Assembly (NCBI GenBank): GCA_015075185.1
Contig: JABTUW010000004.1
Location: forward strand, 868,001-932,000
Direction of reading: 5' to 3'
Length of the DNA stretch: 64,000 nt
Source of the DNA: Anaerolineales bacterium
Lineage (GTDB): Bacteria; Chloroflexota; Anaerolineae; 4572-78; J111
A program made the translations under genes and the position numbers. How positions within the stretch are numbered: the stretch's first letter is position 1; each line of letters starts with the position of its first letter. Positions 45,096-53,311 of this stretch are shown here, piece after piece. The notes below the pieces were generated by a model. The model worked only from the letters and a program-made list of their open reading frames with translations. It ran no database searches and was not told the origin of the DNA.

Positions 45096-47462
45096 ATGAA
45101 CCAGTCTCTTGACCTACAAATCCAGACCCAAATTGTCCGCCGGCAAAACCTGCCTTATGCCCTGGCGAATGAAAATTTGATTGTGACAACCAGCAGTGAA
45201 GCCATGCGCCGCTGGGTAGCCGACCCAGCCGATAATCTCGTTGGGCGACCTTTACCTGAGCTTTTCCCCGAAATGGTTGGGCTTGAGGACAGAGCCTGCC
45301 AGCTGTTTGAACATCCAGCCGAATCCTTGATCATTCCTCAAATCTATCGTCCAGGCTCCGATGATTTTGGTTGCTACTTTGATCTTCATGTGGAGGCGTT
45401 TCTCGAAATTGACCATACCCTGCTTATCGTAGTGATTGAGGTGACAGAAGAAGCGCGGCTGGAGCAGCGTTTACGGCAAGAGCGAAACGAGCTGCGTTTG
45501 AATATCTCGGCCCGTCAGCAGGCTGAAGCAGCTCTGCAAAAGGCTTACGAGGAATTGGAAGAGCGGGTGAAAGAACGTACCCTGTCCCTCTCGCAGGCCA
45601 ACACTACCTTACAGCAGCAAATCATCGAACGCGAACGCGCTGAAGCAGCCCTGCGCCAGGCTCATGCTGAACTGGAAAGGCGAGTGATGGAGCGTACCGC
45701 CGAATTGGCTTGGCTCAATACCAGCTTGAAGGAGGAAATCGCCGAACGACAGCGTGTTGAAGAGACCCTGCGGCAGAACCAGACCAGATATGCCTTGGCC
45801 ATTAATGCCGGGAAAGTAGGCGTATGGGATTTGCATATTGAAACCAGAGTCATTTATCTCCAGTCTAGTTTGAAGGCGATTTTGGGTTATGAGGACGATG
45901 AGATTCAAAATTTGGGTGTGGACTGGATGCGGCTGGTTCATCCCGATGATTTAGATAAACTTATGGCTACTGCCCAAGCCCATCTTGACGGATTGATTCC
46001 CAATCTTGAGCTTGAACATCGGCTGTTACATAAAGATGGGACTGAGCGCTGGGTTTATACGCGTGGTACCGCTATTATTAATAGAGAGACAGGCAAAGCA
46101 ACCCGGATGATGGGGACGGTGACAGACATCACCGAGCGTAAACTGTTTGAAAAACAGTTATTCGAGGCCGCCTTTCACGACTCTCTGACCGGACTTCCTA
46201 ATCGTGCCCTGTTCATGCAGCGGCTGGATCAAGCAGTTAAACAGGCTCAAGGCCATGATGCCTATTCGTTTGCCCTCTTCTTCCTGGATTTAGACCGGTT
46301 TAAAGTAATCAACGATAGTCTAGGACATACCTACGGCGATCAACTGCTGATTACCGTTGCTCATCGTCTAAAAGCCTGTCTCAATCCCGGCGATACCGTT
46401 GCCCGCTTGGGCGGTGATGAGTTTACCCTGCTGCTTAATAACCTGGCAGATACCCGGCTGGCTAAACAGATAGCTGACCGGATTTTATTAGAAGTCGCCA
46501 AGCCGGTTGATTTAGGAGAGCATAAAGTTTTTCCGACCGCCAGTATCGGCATCACTTTGAGTAATAGATCGTATACTCATGCCGAAGACCTGCTACGTGA
46601 TGCCGACACAGCTATGTATGAAGCTAAAACGGAGGGCCGGGCCAGATGCAAACTATTTGACACCGGCCAGCACACGCGCGCCGTCAGCCGGATGCGCATG
46701 GAAGGAGATCTCTGGCAGGCAGTCAAACGACAGGAATTTCGGGTTTACTATCAGCCCATTATTTCGCTCCAAAGTGGGCAAATTTTAGGCGTAGAAGCCC
46801 TGCTTCGCTGGCAGCATGCCTGGCGGGGTCTGATTGAGCCAAGTGAATTTATCGCCTTGACCGAAGAAACCGGGTTGATTGTGCCCCTGGGTAAGTGGAT
46901 TTTGCAGCAGGCCTGTATGCAGGTTAAAGTTTGGCACGCTATGGGTTATCCCACGCTCCGGCTAGCGGTCAATATCTCGCAACGCCAGTTGGTAGAACAG
47001 CAACATCTCCTGGAATCCATCAGCCAAACTTTGGTAGAAACCGGATTTCCAGCGCAAATGCTGGAATTAGAGCTGGTTGAGCCGGTGGTCTTATCTCAGC
47101 ACAATCACAGTCTGACCATTTTGGATGAATTACACACTCGAGGAGTGCATCTCTCGTTGGATGATTTTGGGATTAGTTCGTCGCTTAACCTGCTCAAGCG
47201 GTTGCCTCTTACGACCTTAAAAATTGACCAGTCCTTTATCAAAAAAATGACCCCTGACGATGAAGCTATCATCCTGGCCATCATTACCCTGGCCCACAGT
47301 TTGAAATTAAAAATAGTTGCTGAAGGCGTCACAACGGCCTATCAGGCTCGCTTTTTGCAGAGCCAGCAATGCGACGAGGCCCAGGGTTATCTGTTCAGCC
47401 CTCCTGTACCTGTCGAGGCCTTGACCCAACTTTTACAAAACGGCGGACAGTTCTCGATCTAA
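45096..47462 (+). CDS. PAS-like/PAS-GGDEF-EAL c-di-GMP signalling protein
   Basis: 788 residues. N-terminal PAS-like domain (1-125) nearly matching the stand-alone protein at 50463, long coiled coil (120-230), PAS (about 228-348), GGDEF (439-443) and EAL (E567). The GGDEF sequence is intact, but the I-site is Asn-Pro-Gly-Asp, lacking the Arg needed for product inhibition. In the EAL the two Asp of Asp-Asp-Phe-Gly and the first Glu are present; loop 6 reads Gly-Ile-Ser-Ser-Ser instead of Gly-Thr-Gly-Tyr-Ser-Ser. Probably a synthase without feedback, with uncertain phosphodiesterase activity. Confidence 0.92.
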   Translation: MNQSLDLQIQTQIVRRQNLPYALANENLIVTTSSEAMRRWVADPADNLVGRPLPELFPEMVGLEDRACQLFEHPAESLIIPQIYRPGSDDFGCYFDLHVEAFLEIDHTLLIVVIEVTEEARLEQRLRQERNELRLNISARQQAEAALQKAYEELEERVKERTLSLSQANTTLQQQIIERERAEAALRQAHAELERRVMERTAELAWLNTSLKEEIAERQRVEETLRQNQTRYALAINAGKVGVWDLHIETRVIYLQSSLKAILGYEDDEIQNLGVDWMRLVHPDDLDKLMATAQAHLDGLIPNLELEHRLLHKDGTERWVYTRGTAIINRETGKATRMMGTVTDITERKLFEKQLFEAAFHDSLTGLPNRALFMQRLDQAVKQAQGHDAYSFALFFLDLDRFKVINDSLGHTYGDQLLITVAHRLKACLNPGDTVARLGGDEFTLLLNNLADTRLAKQIADRILLEVAKPVDLGEHKVFPTASIGITLSNRSYTHAEDLLRDADTAMYEAKTEGRARCKLFDTGQHTRAVSRMRMEGDLWQAVKRQEFRVYYQPIISLQSGQILGVEALLRWQHAWRGLIEPSEFIALTEETGLIVPLGKWILQQACMQVKVWHAMGYPTLRLAVNISQRQLVEQQHLLESISQTLVETGFPAQMLELELVEPVVLSQHNHSLTILDELHTRGVHLSLDDFGISSSLNLLKRLPLTTLKIDQSFIKKMTPDDEAIILAIITLAHSLKLKIVAEGVTTAYQARFLQSQQCDEAQGYLFSPPVPVEALTQLLQNGGQFSI

Positions 47463-47622
47463 ACCATCAACGTTAAGTCGTTCTTTGACATCTCAATACG
47501 ATAGGAATGAAACCTTCATCCGAACTTGAGATTTAGGCCAATAGTTCATGTTAGATTAAAATAGGTGGGTCTCGCAATTAATTAAATCATCACATTTTTC
47601 TGCTACAAAGGAGAGTAGACCT

Positions 47623-48453
47623 ATGACCCAGCAATCGTCCCCAAACCAAACAAGTAAACCCAAAACGGCTTCACTGGACGAGGAGCGTGCCAATACCGGC
47701 CAACTGACCAGTGAACCGGAAGGCAGTGGCAAACCAGTTATTCCTCAGCCAGAGTCGAAGGCAGCTCAGCCTCCAACAAACCAGGCGGAACTGGAGCGAG
47801 TCCGCGAGCTGCTCTTGGGCCCTGATCTGGCTCAGCAAAGACTGCGGGGCGCCGAAGTGAACCGCCTGCGGGAGATTGTTTTTGGCGACCAGATCCACGA
47901 GTACGAACGGCGCTTTAGCGACCTTGAACGGGAGATGAAGCGAGTTCTGGCCGGTCTGCGCCAGATGCACGATGACCTTGGCGATTTTGAGAAAACCCAG
48001 ACGCAACGCTTTGAAACCCTGGAACGCGGCATGCATGAGGCCGACGATGAACTCCGGCGCGAGTTAGCCCGGCTGCGGACTCACGACTCCATGCTGCAAC
48101 AGCTTCACACCCAGGTTCGCCAGCAAGAGATGCTGGGCCAAAGTGTCCAGGACCAAGCCAGCGCCTTACGCAAAGCGGCAACGCAGCAGGAAAGTGATTT
48201 GCGCTCACTCAAGGCGATGGTAGAGGAGAATCGGATGACCTACGAGCGCAAGTTGGATAGTCTGAAGCGAGAGGTACAGCACGGCGCGGATGAGTTACTG
48301 ACTGAGTTGCGCCAAGTAACCGAGCGGTTGAACACGCAAAAAACTGACCGCAAAGCCCTGGCCAGTATGCTGATCGAAGTAGCCACCCGTCTGGAAACTG
48401 GAGGCAACGTGGCCAGTCTATTCGAAGGGCTAACCAGTTCGACACAGGAATAA
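47623..48453 (+). CDS. coiled-coil protein of the GTPase module
   Basis: 276 residues, no membrane segment. Disordered Gln/Ser/Thr/Pro-rich N-terminus (1-50), then Ala-Glu-Leu-Glu-x-x-Arg-x-x-Leu-Leu-x-Pro-Asp (about 54-67), a motif repeated in the next protein, and almost continuous coiled coil (about 85-250) rich in Arg, Glu, Leu and Gln. Ribosome site AAAGGAGAG precedes ATG. The next gene starts 3 nt after it. Family unknown. It could be a scaffold linking the membrane protein and the GTPase; this is inference. Confidence 0.65.
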   Translation: MTQQSSPNQTSKPKTASLDEERANTGQLTSEPEGSGKPVIPQPESKAAQPPTNQAELERVRELLLGPDLAQQRLRGAEVNRLREIVFGDQIHEYERRFSDLEREMKRVLAGLRQMHDDLGDFEKTQTQRFETLERGMHEADDELRRELARLRTHDSMLQQLHTQVRQQEMLGQSVQDQASALRKAATQQESDLRSLKAMVEENRMTYERKLDSLKREVQHGADELLTELRQVTERLNTQKTDRKALASMLIEVATRLETGGNVASLFEGLTSSTQE

Positions 48454-48456
48454 GAC

Positions 48457-49887
48457 ATGCCAACCGGCAAAGACAATGGACATGCGGCGGAACTGGAAGA
48501 ACTCCGCCGCGTACTGCTCAAACCAGATACTCTGGTAGACAAAATCAGTCCGGTTATCGCCGATATTTTGGAAGAGCAGATTGCTCAGTCAGGCGATAAA
48601 GTGGCCCAGGCCATTGCCCCCGTGATCGGCGAGGCCATTCGCCGCCAGGTCTATTCTGCCCGCGAAGACATTATTGACGCTCTCTATCCCGTTATTGGCC
48701 AGACAGTCAATAAGGCTATGACCGAAGCGGTGCAGGAATTGGCCCGGACCATAGATATTCGGGTCCGGGAGGGTTTCCAGCCCTCCCAGAATTTGATCCG
48801 GCGTTGGTTGGCCCGCCTGCGCGGCGTTTCAGCGGCTGAATATAATTTGCGCCAGCTATTACCCTACACCATTAGAGAGATCTTTCTGATTCAGCGTGAG
48901 TCGGGATTACTGATTCACCATCTTTCCAATGAGGGGGTGGTAGCCCAAAACCGTGACCTGGTCAGCGGGATGCTGACCGCTATTCGTGATTTTGCTCGTG
49001 AGGCTTTTGGCCGGGGAGAAAGTGGCGAATTGGGGGCCATCGAGTATGAGTCGCTCCATATTATTTTGCAGGCGGGTGGAGCTGCCTACCTGGCCGTAGT
49101 CTTGGATGGGACTGAACCGCCCGGCTTTCGGGAACAAATGCGCCAGGCGCTCATTCCTATTCACGAGCAGCACTACAACAGCCTAAAGAACTACGATGGC
49201 AGCGATGATGACCTCGTCAAAACGGCGGATAAAGTTCTGACTTCCTTTTTTCCTATCTCTCGAAATCCGGCCAAACGGGAGGGTCTCTCGGGTTTCCAAA
49301 AGTTCATTCTGTTGTTGCTGGCCATGTTTATAATTGTACCGCCGATTGCGCTTTGTGGCGGGTGGATCTGGCATGTCGAAAGCAGTCTGGCCGCTCTGGC
49401 TGTACCTTCACCCACTCCGACCGCCACCTTTACCCCAACCCCTACATTTACCCTGACCCCTACTCCAACAGCTACCTTTACCCCCACCCCAACGCCCACC
49501 TTCACCAGCACACCGACGCCCACCTATACCCCGACCCCGACCTATACCCCGACGCCCACCTTTACCGCTACACCCAAACCAGCAACGGCTACGTCAACCC
49601 CAACCACCACCCCAACATTTACCCCAACCCCATCCCCTTTTACAGGCGTGATGATTGGCAATGTTTTCTTGCGTAATGCTCCTTCAACGGAGGCCAGAAG
49701 TACCGGCCTGGTAGCACCTCTGGGCGCGCCGGTTGAAATTCTGGCCCAGCAAGGTGATTGGTACCGGGTACGCATCGTTCTGCCCGGAGAACCGGCGGTT
49801 GAAATTATCGGCTGGATTCAGGCGAGTTGGGTCACTCTACTCAAACCTGTACTCCCAGAACTAATTACACCTACCCCTATACCATAA
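48457..49887 (+). CDS. membrane-anchored protein with longin/roadblock-like region, Thr-Pro stalk and SH3b
   Basis: 476 residues. N-terminal Ala-Glu-Leu-Glu-x-x-Arg-x-x-Leu-Leu-x-Pro-Asp motif (11-24), three repeats of Pro-Val-Ile-x-x-x-Ile (32-90), then a region (about 140-240) that by pattern looks like a longin/roadblock-LC7 fold (weak call), one membrane segment (282-305), a Thr-Pro stalk (318-394) and a bacterial SH3 domain (about 397-464, with Leu-Arg-x-x-Pro-Ser-Thr and Gly-Trp-Ile). The stalk and SH3b would be outside the membrane and the helical part inside. In MglAB-type systems a roadblock protein acts on a Ras-like GTPase, and one is encoded next. Confidence 0.65.
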   Translation: MPTGKDNGHAAELEELRRVLLKPDTLVDKISPVIADILEEQIAQSGDKVAQAIAPVIGEAIRRQVYSAREDIIDALYPVIGQTVNKAMTEAVQELARTIDIRVREGFQPSQNLIRRWLARLRGVSAAEYNLRQLLPYTIREIFLIQRESGLLIHHLSNEGVVAQNRDLVSGMLTAIRDFAREAFGRGESGELGAIEYESLHIILQAGGAAYLAVVLDGTEPPGFREQMRQALIPIHEQHYNSLKNYDGSDDDLVKTADKVLTSFFPISRNPAKREGLSGFQKFILLLLAMFIIVPPIALCGGWIWHVESSLAALAVPSPTPTATFTPTPTFTLTPTPTATFTPTPTPTFTSTPTPTYTPTPTYTPTPTFTATPKPATATSTPTTTPTFTPTPSPFTGVMIGNVFLRNAPSTEARSTGLVAPLGAPVEILAQQGDWYRVRIVLPGEPAVEIIGWIQASWVTLLKPVLPELITPTPIP

Positions 49888-49900
49888 ACATCATTCTACT

Positions 49901-50449
49901 GTGACTCATATGATTGCTGAGGATAAACAATCGGTAGCGAAATTCAATAAAAAAGTATGTATCCTGGGCGATTTTTCCGTGGGTAAAACCAGCCTGGTGC
50001 GCCGGTTTATTGAGGGTATTTTTAGCGAAAAGTATCTCAGCACCATTGGGGTGAAGGTAGACCGCAAAGCGATTACAGTGCCTTATAAAGGGGAAACAGC
50101 GCATCTCACTATGATTGTCTGGGACCTGGCCGGCAGTGAAAAGTTCACTCAAGCCCGGGCCAACTACCTGCGTGGGGCGGCGGGAGCTATCCTTGTTTGT
50201 GATCTAACCCGTCCGGCAACCCTGGCAAGCCTGTCAGGATACATCACCGACCTGCGCCAACTTAGCCCAACAGCCAAACTCTTGCTGGCGGCCAATAAGT
50301 TTGATTTGGTTGAAGAGCGGCAGGTTACCTTGCCCCAAGTAGAAGAAGCAGCCCACCGCTTCAAACTACCCTTTTTCCTGACCAGCGCCAAAACCGGCGC
50401 TGCCGTTGAGCTAATGTTCCAACGTCTTGGCCAAATACTATTGGAATAA
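49901..50449 (+). CDS. Ras/Rab-like small GTPase
   Basis: 182 residues. G1 Gly-Asp-Phe-Ser-Val-Gly-Lys-Thr-Ser (23-31), G2 Thr48 in Ser-Thr-Ile-Gly, G3 Trp-Asp-Leu-Ala-Gly-Ser-Glu (74-80), G4 Asn-Lys-Phe-Asp (132-135), G5 Thr-Ser-Ala-Lys (161-164). The catalytic Gln of Ras/Rab proteins (the Q in Ala-Gly-Gln-Glu) is Ser79, so intrinsic GTP hydrolysis should be low and a partner may be needed. No lipidation Cys at the C-terminus. GTG 49901 or ATG 49910 are both possible. It is in an operon-like run with the stalk protein and the PAS protein. Confidence 0.88.
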   Translation: MTHMIAEDKQSVAKFNKKVCILGDFSVGKTSLVRRFIEGIFSEKYLSTIGVKVDRKAITVPYKGETAHLTMIVWDLAGSEKFTQARANYLRGAAGAILVCDLTRPATLASLSGYITDLRQLSPTAKLLLAANKFDLVEERQVTLPQVEEAAHRFKLPFFLTSAKTGAAVELMFQRLGQILLE

Positions 50450-50462
50450 GGTGATAATTCAT

Positions 50463-50915
50463 ATGGACAAAGAGCTTGAAGCCTGGGTCCACGCCCACGT
50501 TGTTAAAAAGCAGAATATCGCCTATGCTCTGGTTGATGAACAATTGCGTATCCTGGCCAGCAACGAGGCCCTGCCCCAGTGGGCGGTAAGCAGTTCGAAT
50601 AACATCATCGAGCAGTTGCTCCTTGAGCTGTTTCCTGAACTGATCGGAGTCGAAGATATCTTGCGGCAACTAGTGTATGACCCCGACTTGCCATTTGTGT
50701 TACCCCAAATTCAACGTTCCTTGCCAAATGGCGATACCCGCTATTTTAACCTGGAGATTGAACCCCTCCCTCAATTTGGGCATGTTTTACTGGTTATCAT
50801 TACCGATGTTACGGCCCAAACTCACCTGGAACAACAACTCCAGCAACAGCAGCACGAATTGAGCCTGCAAGATGGCACAAAACTTTCAGGACCGCCCATA
50901 AGGCCAGATGCCTGA
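50463..50915 (+). CDS. stand-alone PAS-like sensor protein
   Basis: 150 residues; AAGGTGA precedes ATG 50463. Residues 1-125 match the N-terminal PAS-like domain of the GGDEF-EAL protein at 45096 (shared Tyr-Ala-Leu-x-Asp/Asn-Glu, Leu-Phe-Pro-Glu, Pro-Gln-Ile and Ile-Thr-Asp/Glu-Val-Thr). A short coiled-coil tail (Gln-rich) follows. It lacks an output domain, so it may act as a partner that competes or dimerises with the larger protein. It is the last gene of the island and converges on the aminotransferase gene 24 nt away. Confidence 0.65.
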   Translation: MDKELEAWVHAHVVKKQNIAYALVDEQLRILASNEALPQWAVSSSNNIIEQLLLELFPELIGVEDILRQLVYDPDLPFVLPQIQRSLPNGDTRYFNLEIEPLPQFGHVLLVIITDVTAQTHLEQQLQQQQHELSLQDGTKLSGPPIRPDA

Positions 50916-50939
50916 TAAAAATTCTGAAACCACCTTTGT

Positions 50940-52277
50940 TCATATCACCGCCCTGACAGCCTCCCCCAACAAGGCCACAATTTCATCCAACTGCGCATCG
51001 GTGACGATAAACGGCGGCGCGATCATCACCTGGTCACCGTTCACCCCGTCGGCATTGCCGCTGCTGGGGTAAACAATCAAGCCGCGCTCAAAGGCGGCAT
51101 CGCCAATCTTTTTGGACACCCCCTGCTTGGCTGGAAACGGGGCTTTGCTAGCCCGGTCAGCCACAAATTCCAGGCCCCACATCAAGCCCTGGCCGCGAAT
51201 GTCTCCTACGTGAGGGTGGTCGCCAAAGGCCGCCCGTAATTTCTGCCCTAACTTTTCCCCTTGACCCCGCGAGGCCTCCACCAAATTGTGGCTTTGAATA
51301 TAGCGCAGCACCGCCAGCCCCACCGCCGCACCGACAGGATGGTGCGAGAAGGTCCCCCCATGCACAAAGTCACCCTGGCCGGCGCGGATGGTTTTGACAT
51401 CCTCGGTTTTGACGGCGGTGATGGACAGCGGGAAATACCCCCCACCGGCCCCCTTGGCCATGGTGATGATGTCCGGCTCGATTCCCCAGGCCGTGATCGC
51501 AAACCAGTAACCGGCCCGGCCAAAGCCGGTCATGACCTCGTCGGCAATTAGTAACAGGCCGTAATGATTACAGATTTCACGGATAAGCGGCCAATATTCC
51601 GGCGGTGGTACCGCCGCGGCCAGGCTGGCTCCGCTGATCGGCTCGGCAATGAAGGCGGAGATTGTTTCTTTACCGACGATCTTGATGGTAGCTTCAAGGG
51701 CATGGGCGCAGCGCAGCCCGCAGGTGGGATAGGTCAGGTTAAAAGGGCAGCGATAACAGTAGGGCGGCTCGATGTGGGGTGTCTGGACCATCATCGGCTG
51801 ATAAAGCTGGCGCAGCGACGGCCGCCCGCTGACCGCCAGCGCCCCCAGCGTTGTGCCGTGGTAGCTATGCCAGCGTGAAATTACCAGATACCGCTGGGTT
51901 TCGCCGCGATCTACCTGCGCCTGCCGGGCAAATTTAATCGCCGTTTCGACCGCTTCGGAACCGCTGTCGAGGTAAAAGAAGCGCGGATTTTCCAATGGCG
52001 TCACTTCGGCCAGAGCGGCGCTGTACTCCTCCAGCGCCTGCGTCGTAAACATTGTCGCGTGCAGGTAGGCTGCCGCGGCCGCCTGGTCGGTCATAGCCTG
52101 GATAACTTCGGCCACGCCGTAACCGATATTGACCAGTACCGGCCCGCCGGAGGCGTCAATGTAGCGCTTGCCTTCCACATCAATCAGGTAGATGCCCTCA
52201 CCATGCGACAGCATGGGCCGGGCATGGCTCATGCGCCGGTAAAAAACATGCCCGTAGAATTCTTTATATTCACTCAT
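50940..52277 (-). CDS. class III PLP-dependent aminotransferase
   Basis: Fold-type I aminotransferase related to acetylornithine/omega-amino acid aminotransferases. PLP Lys in Thr-Met-Ala-Lys-Gly-Ala-Gly-Gly-Gly-Tyr, preceded by Ala-Asp-Glu-Val-Met-Thr-Gly-Phe-Gly-Arg; Gly-Ser-Glu-Ala-Val-Glu-Thr-Ala near residue 90 and His-Ser-Tyr-His-Gly-Thr-Thr also fit. The substrate is not set by sequence. I chose ATG 52277, where homologues start; a GTG at 52307 would add ten residues. Minus strand, alone between the signalling island and the pgeF operon. Confidence 0.9.
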   Translation of the reverse strand: MSEYKEFYGHVFYRRMSHARPMLSHGEGIYLIDVEGKRYIDASGGPVLVNIGYGVAEVIQAMTDQAAAAAYLHATMFTTQALEEYSAALAEVTPLENPRFFYLDSGSEAVETAIKFARQAQVDRGETQRYLVISRWHSYHGTTLGALAVSGRPSLRQLYQPMMVQTPHIEPPYCYRCPFNLTYPTCGLRCAHALEATIKIVGKETISAFIAEPISGASLAAAVPPPEYWPLIREICNHYGLLLIADEVMTGFGRAGYWFAITAWGIEPDIITMAKGAGGGYFPLSITAVKTEDVKTIRAGQGDFVHGGTFSHHPVGAAVGLAVLRYIQSHNLVEASRGQGEKLGQKLRAAFGDHPHVGDIRGQGLMWGLEFVADRASKAPFPAKQGVSKKIGDAAFERGLIVYPSSGNADGVNGDQVMIAPPFIVTDAQLDEIVALLGEAVRAVI

Positions 52278-52403
52278 AGGATTGAAAGATTTTGGACTAC
52301 CCGCCACGAGGGGACCTTTGGCTCTCTGACGAGCGTGGGTTTTAGATTTTAGATTTTAAGGCCGAGCCTTTAAAAAAGCCAAATTCACGCTTCATGCTTC
52401 ACG

Positions 52404-52432
52404 TTGTCTTATGTCGCCTGGTTTGCTATAAT
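52404..52432 (+). promoter_or_regulatory. pgeF-yggS promoter
   Basis: TTGTCT (52404-52409), a 17-nt spacer and TATAAT (52427-52432) with TGC before it. This starts transcription about 30 nt before the pgeF ATG. Upstream TTTTAGATTTTAGATTTTA and TCACGCTTCATGCTTCACG stutters are present. Confidence 0.75.
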
Positions 52433-52465
52433 GGGGGTTGAAATCAAATTGACGTTGCTGGGCGA

Positions 52466-53311
52466 ATGTGCTACACTGATTTTATGATGATGCCGGCAGT
52501 TACCAGGGGCGTGTATCCGGTTACAGTAAAAAATCTCCTTCTTTATCGTGTAGCTGCCTTCGATGCCCACTCTTATTTAACCCATGCCATTTTTACACGC
52601 CGGGGGGGCTACAGCCAGGCGCCGTTCAACACACTCAATTTGGGTTTATCGGTGGGGGATGACCCCCAAGTGGTCAAAAAAAATTATGAGCAGGTTTGTC
52701 AGGCAATTGACATCTCGCCCGAGCAAACCGTTTCCTGCCACTTGATCCACAGCGCCGATGTTTTAACAATCAATCAGACCAACCGGCAGAAAGTGATGGG
52801 CCAGGCCGATGGTCTCATTACCGCCACACCGGGCATTTATCTTTCGATGCGTTTTGGAGATTGCACTCCGCTAATTTTTCTTGACCCGGTATGCCGCGCG
52901 GTTGGTTTAACCCATGCGGGCTGGCGCGGCACAATAAAAGACGCGGCTGGAGCGACGGTTCGGGCGATGGTCACCCAGTTCGGCTGCCGGGCCAGTGATA
53001 TTATCGCCGTAATTGGGCCAGCGATCGGTCCTTGCTGTTATGAAGTTGGGCCGGAGGTGCTGGCCGCGGCCTCACCAGTCTTGCCCAACGCCGCCACGCT
53101 TTTCACCCGGCGCAACGGCCGGGCCGGCCATGCCCATTTCGACCTGTGGGAAGCCAATCGCCGCCAGTTGCTGGTCGCCGGCCTAAAGCAAGTTATCAAA
53201 TCGGAATTGTGTACGGCCTGCCGGACCGATCAATTCTTTTCCCACCGGGCCGAGCGAGGCCGGACCGGGCGCTTTGGGGTGATTATTGGCCTCCGGGGAG
53301 CCGCGGTGTGA
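52466..53311 (+). CDS. pgeF: peptidoglycan editing factor / YlmD-type laccase-domain protein
   Basis: Zinc-dependent YfiH/YlmD family, removing non-canonical amino acids from peptidoglycan precursors or acting on purine nucleosides. Metal ligands in Ser-Cys-His-Leu-Ile-His-Ser-Ala-Asp, Asp-Cys-Thr-Pro-Leu and Leu-Thr-His-Ala-Gly-Trp-Arg-Gly-Thr. Start ATG 52466 (ATGs at 52484-52490 also possible). Its end overlaps yggS by 4 nt (GTGA). Downstream cell-envelope gene context (yggS, proC, yggT) is the common bacterial arrangement. Confidence 0.93.
   Translation: MCYTDFMMMPAVTRGVYPVTVKNLLLYRVAAFDAHSYLTHAIFTRRGGYSQAPFNTLNLGLSVGDDPQVVKKNYEQVCQAIDISPEQTVSCHLIHSADVLTINQTNRQKVMGQADGLITATPGIYLSMRFGDCTPLIFLDPVCRAVGLTHAGWRGTIKDAAGATVRAMVTQFGCRASDIIAVIGPAIGPCCYEVGPEVLAAASPVLPNAATLFTRRNGRAGHAHFDLWEANRRQLLVAGLKQVIKSELCTACRTDQFFSHRAERGRTGRFGVIIGLRGAAV

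Noticed and set aside
49405..49640. Short tandem repeats resembling an array
   Set aside because: They are in-frame Thr-Pro codons of the stalk, with no spacer structure, so not CRISPR.
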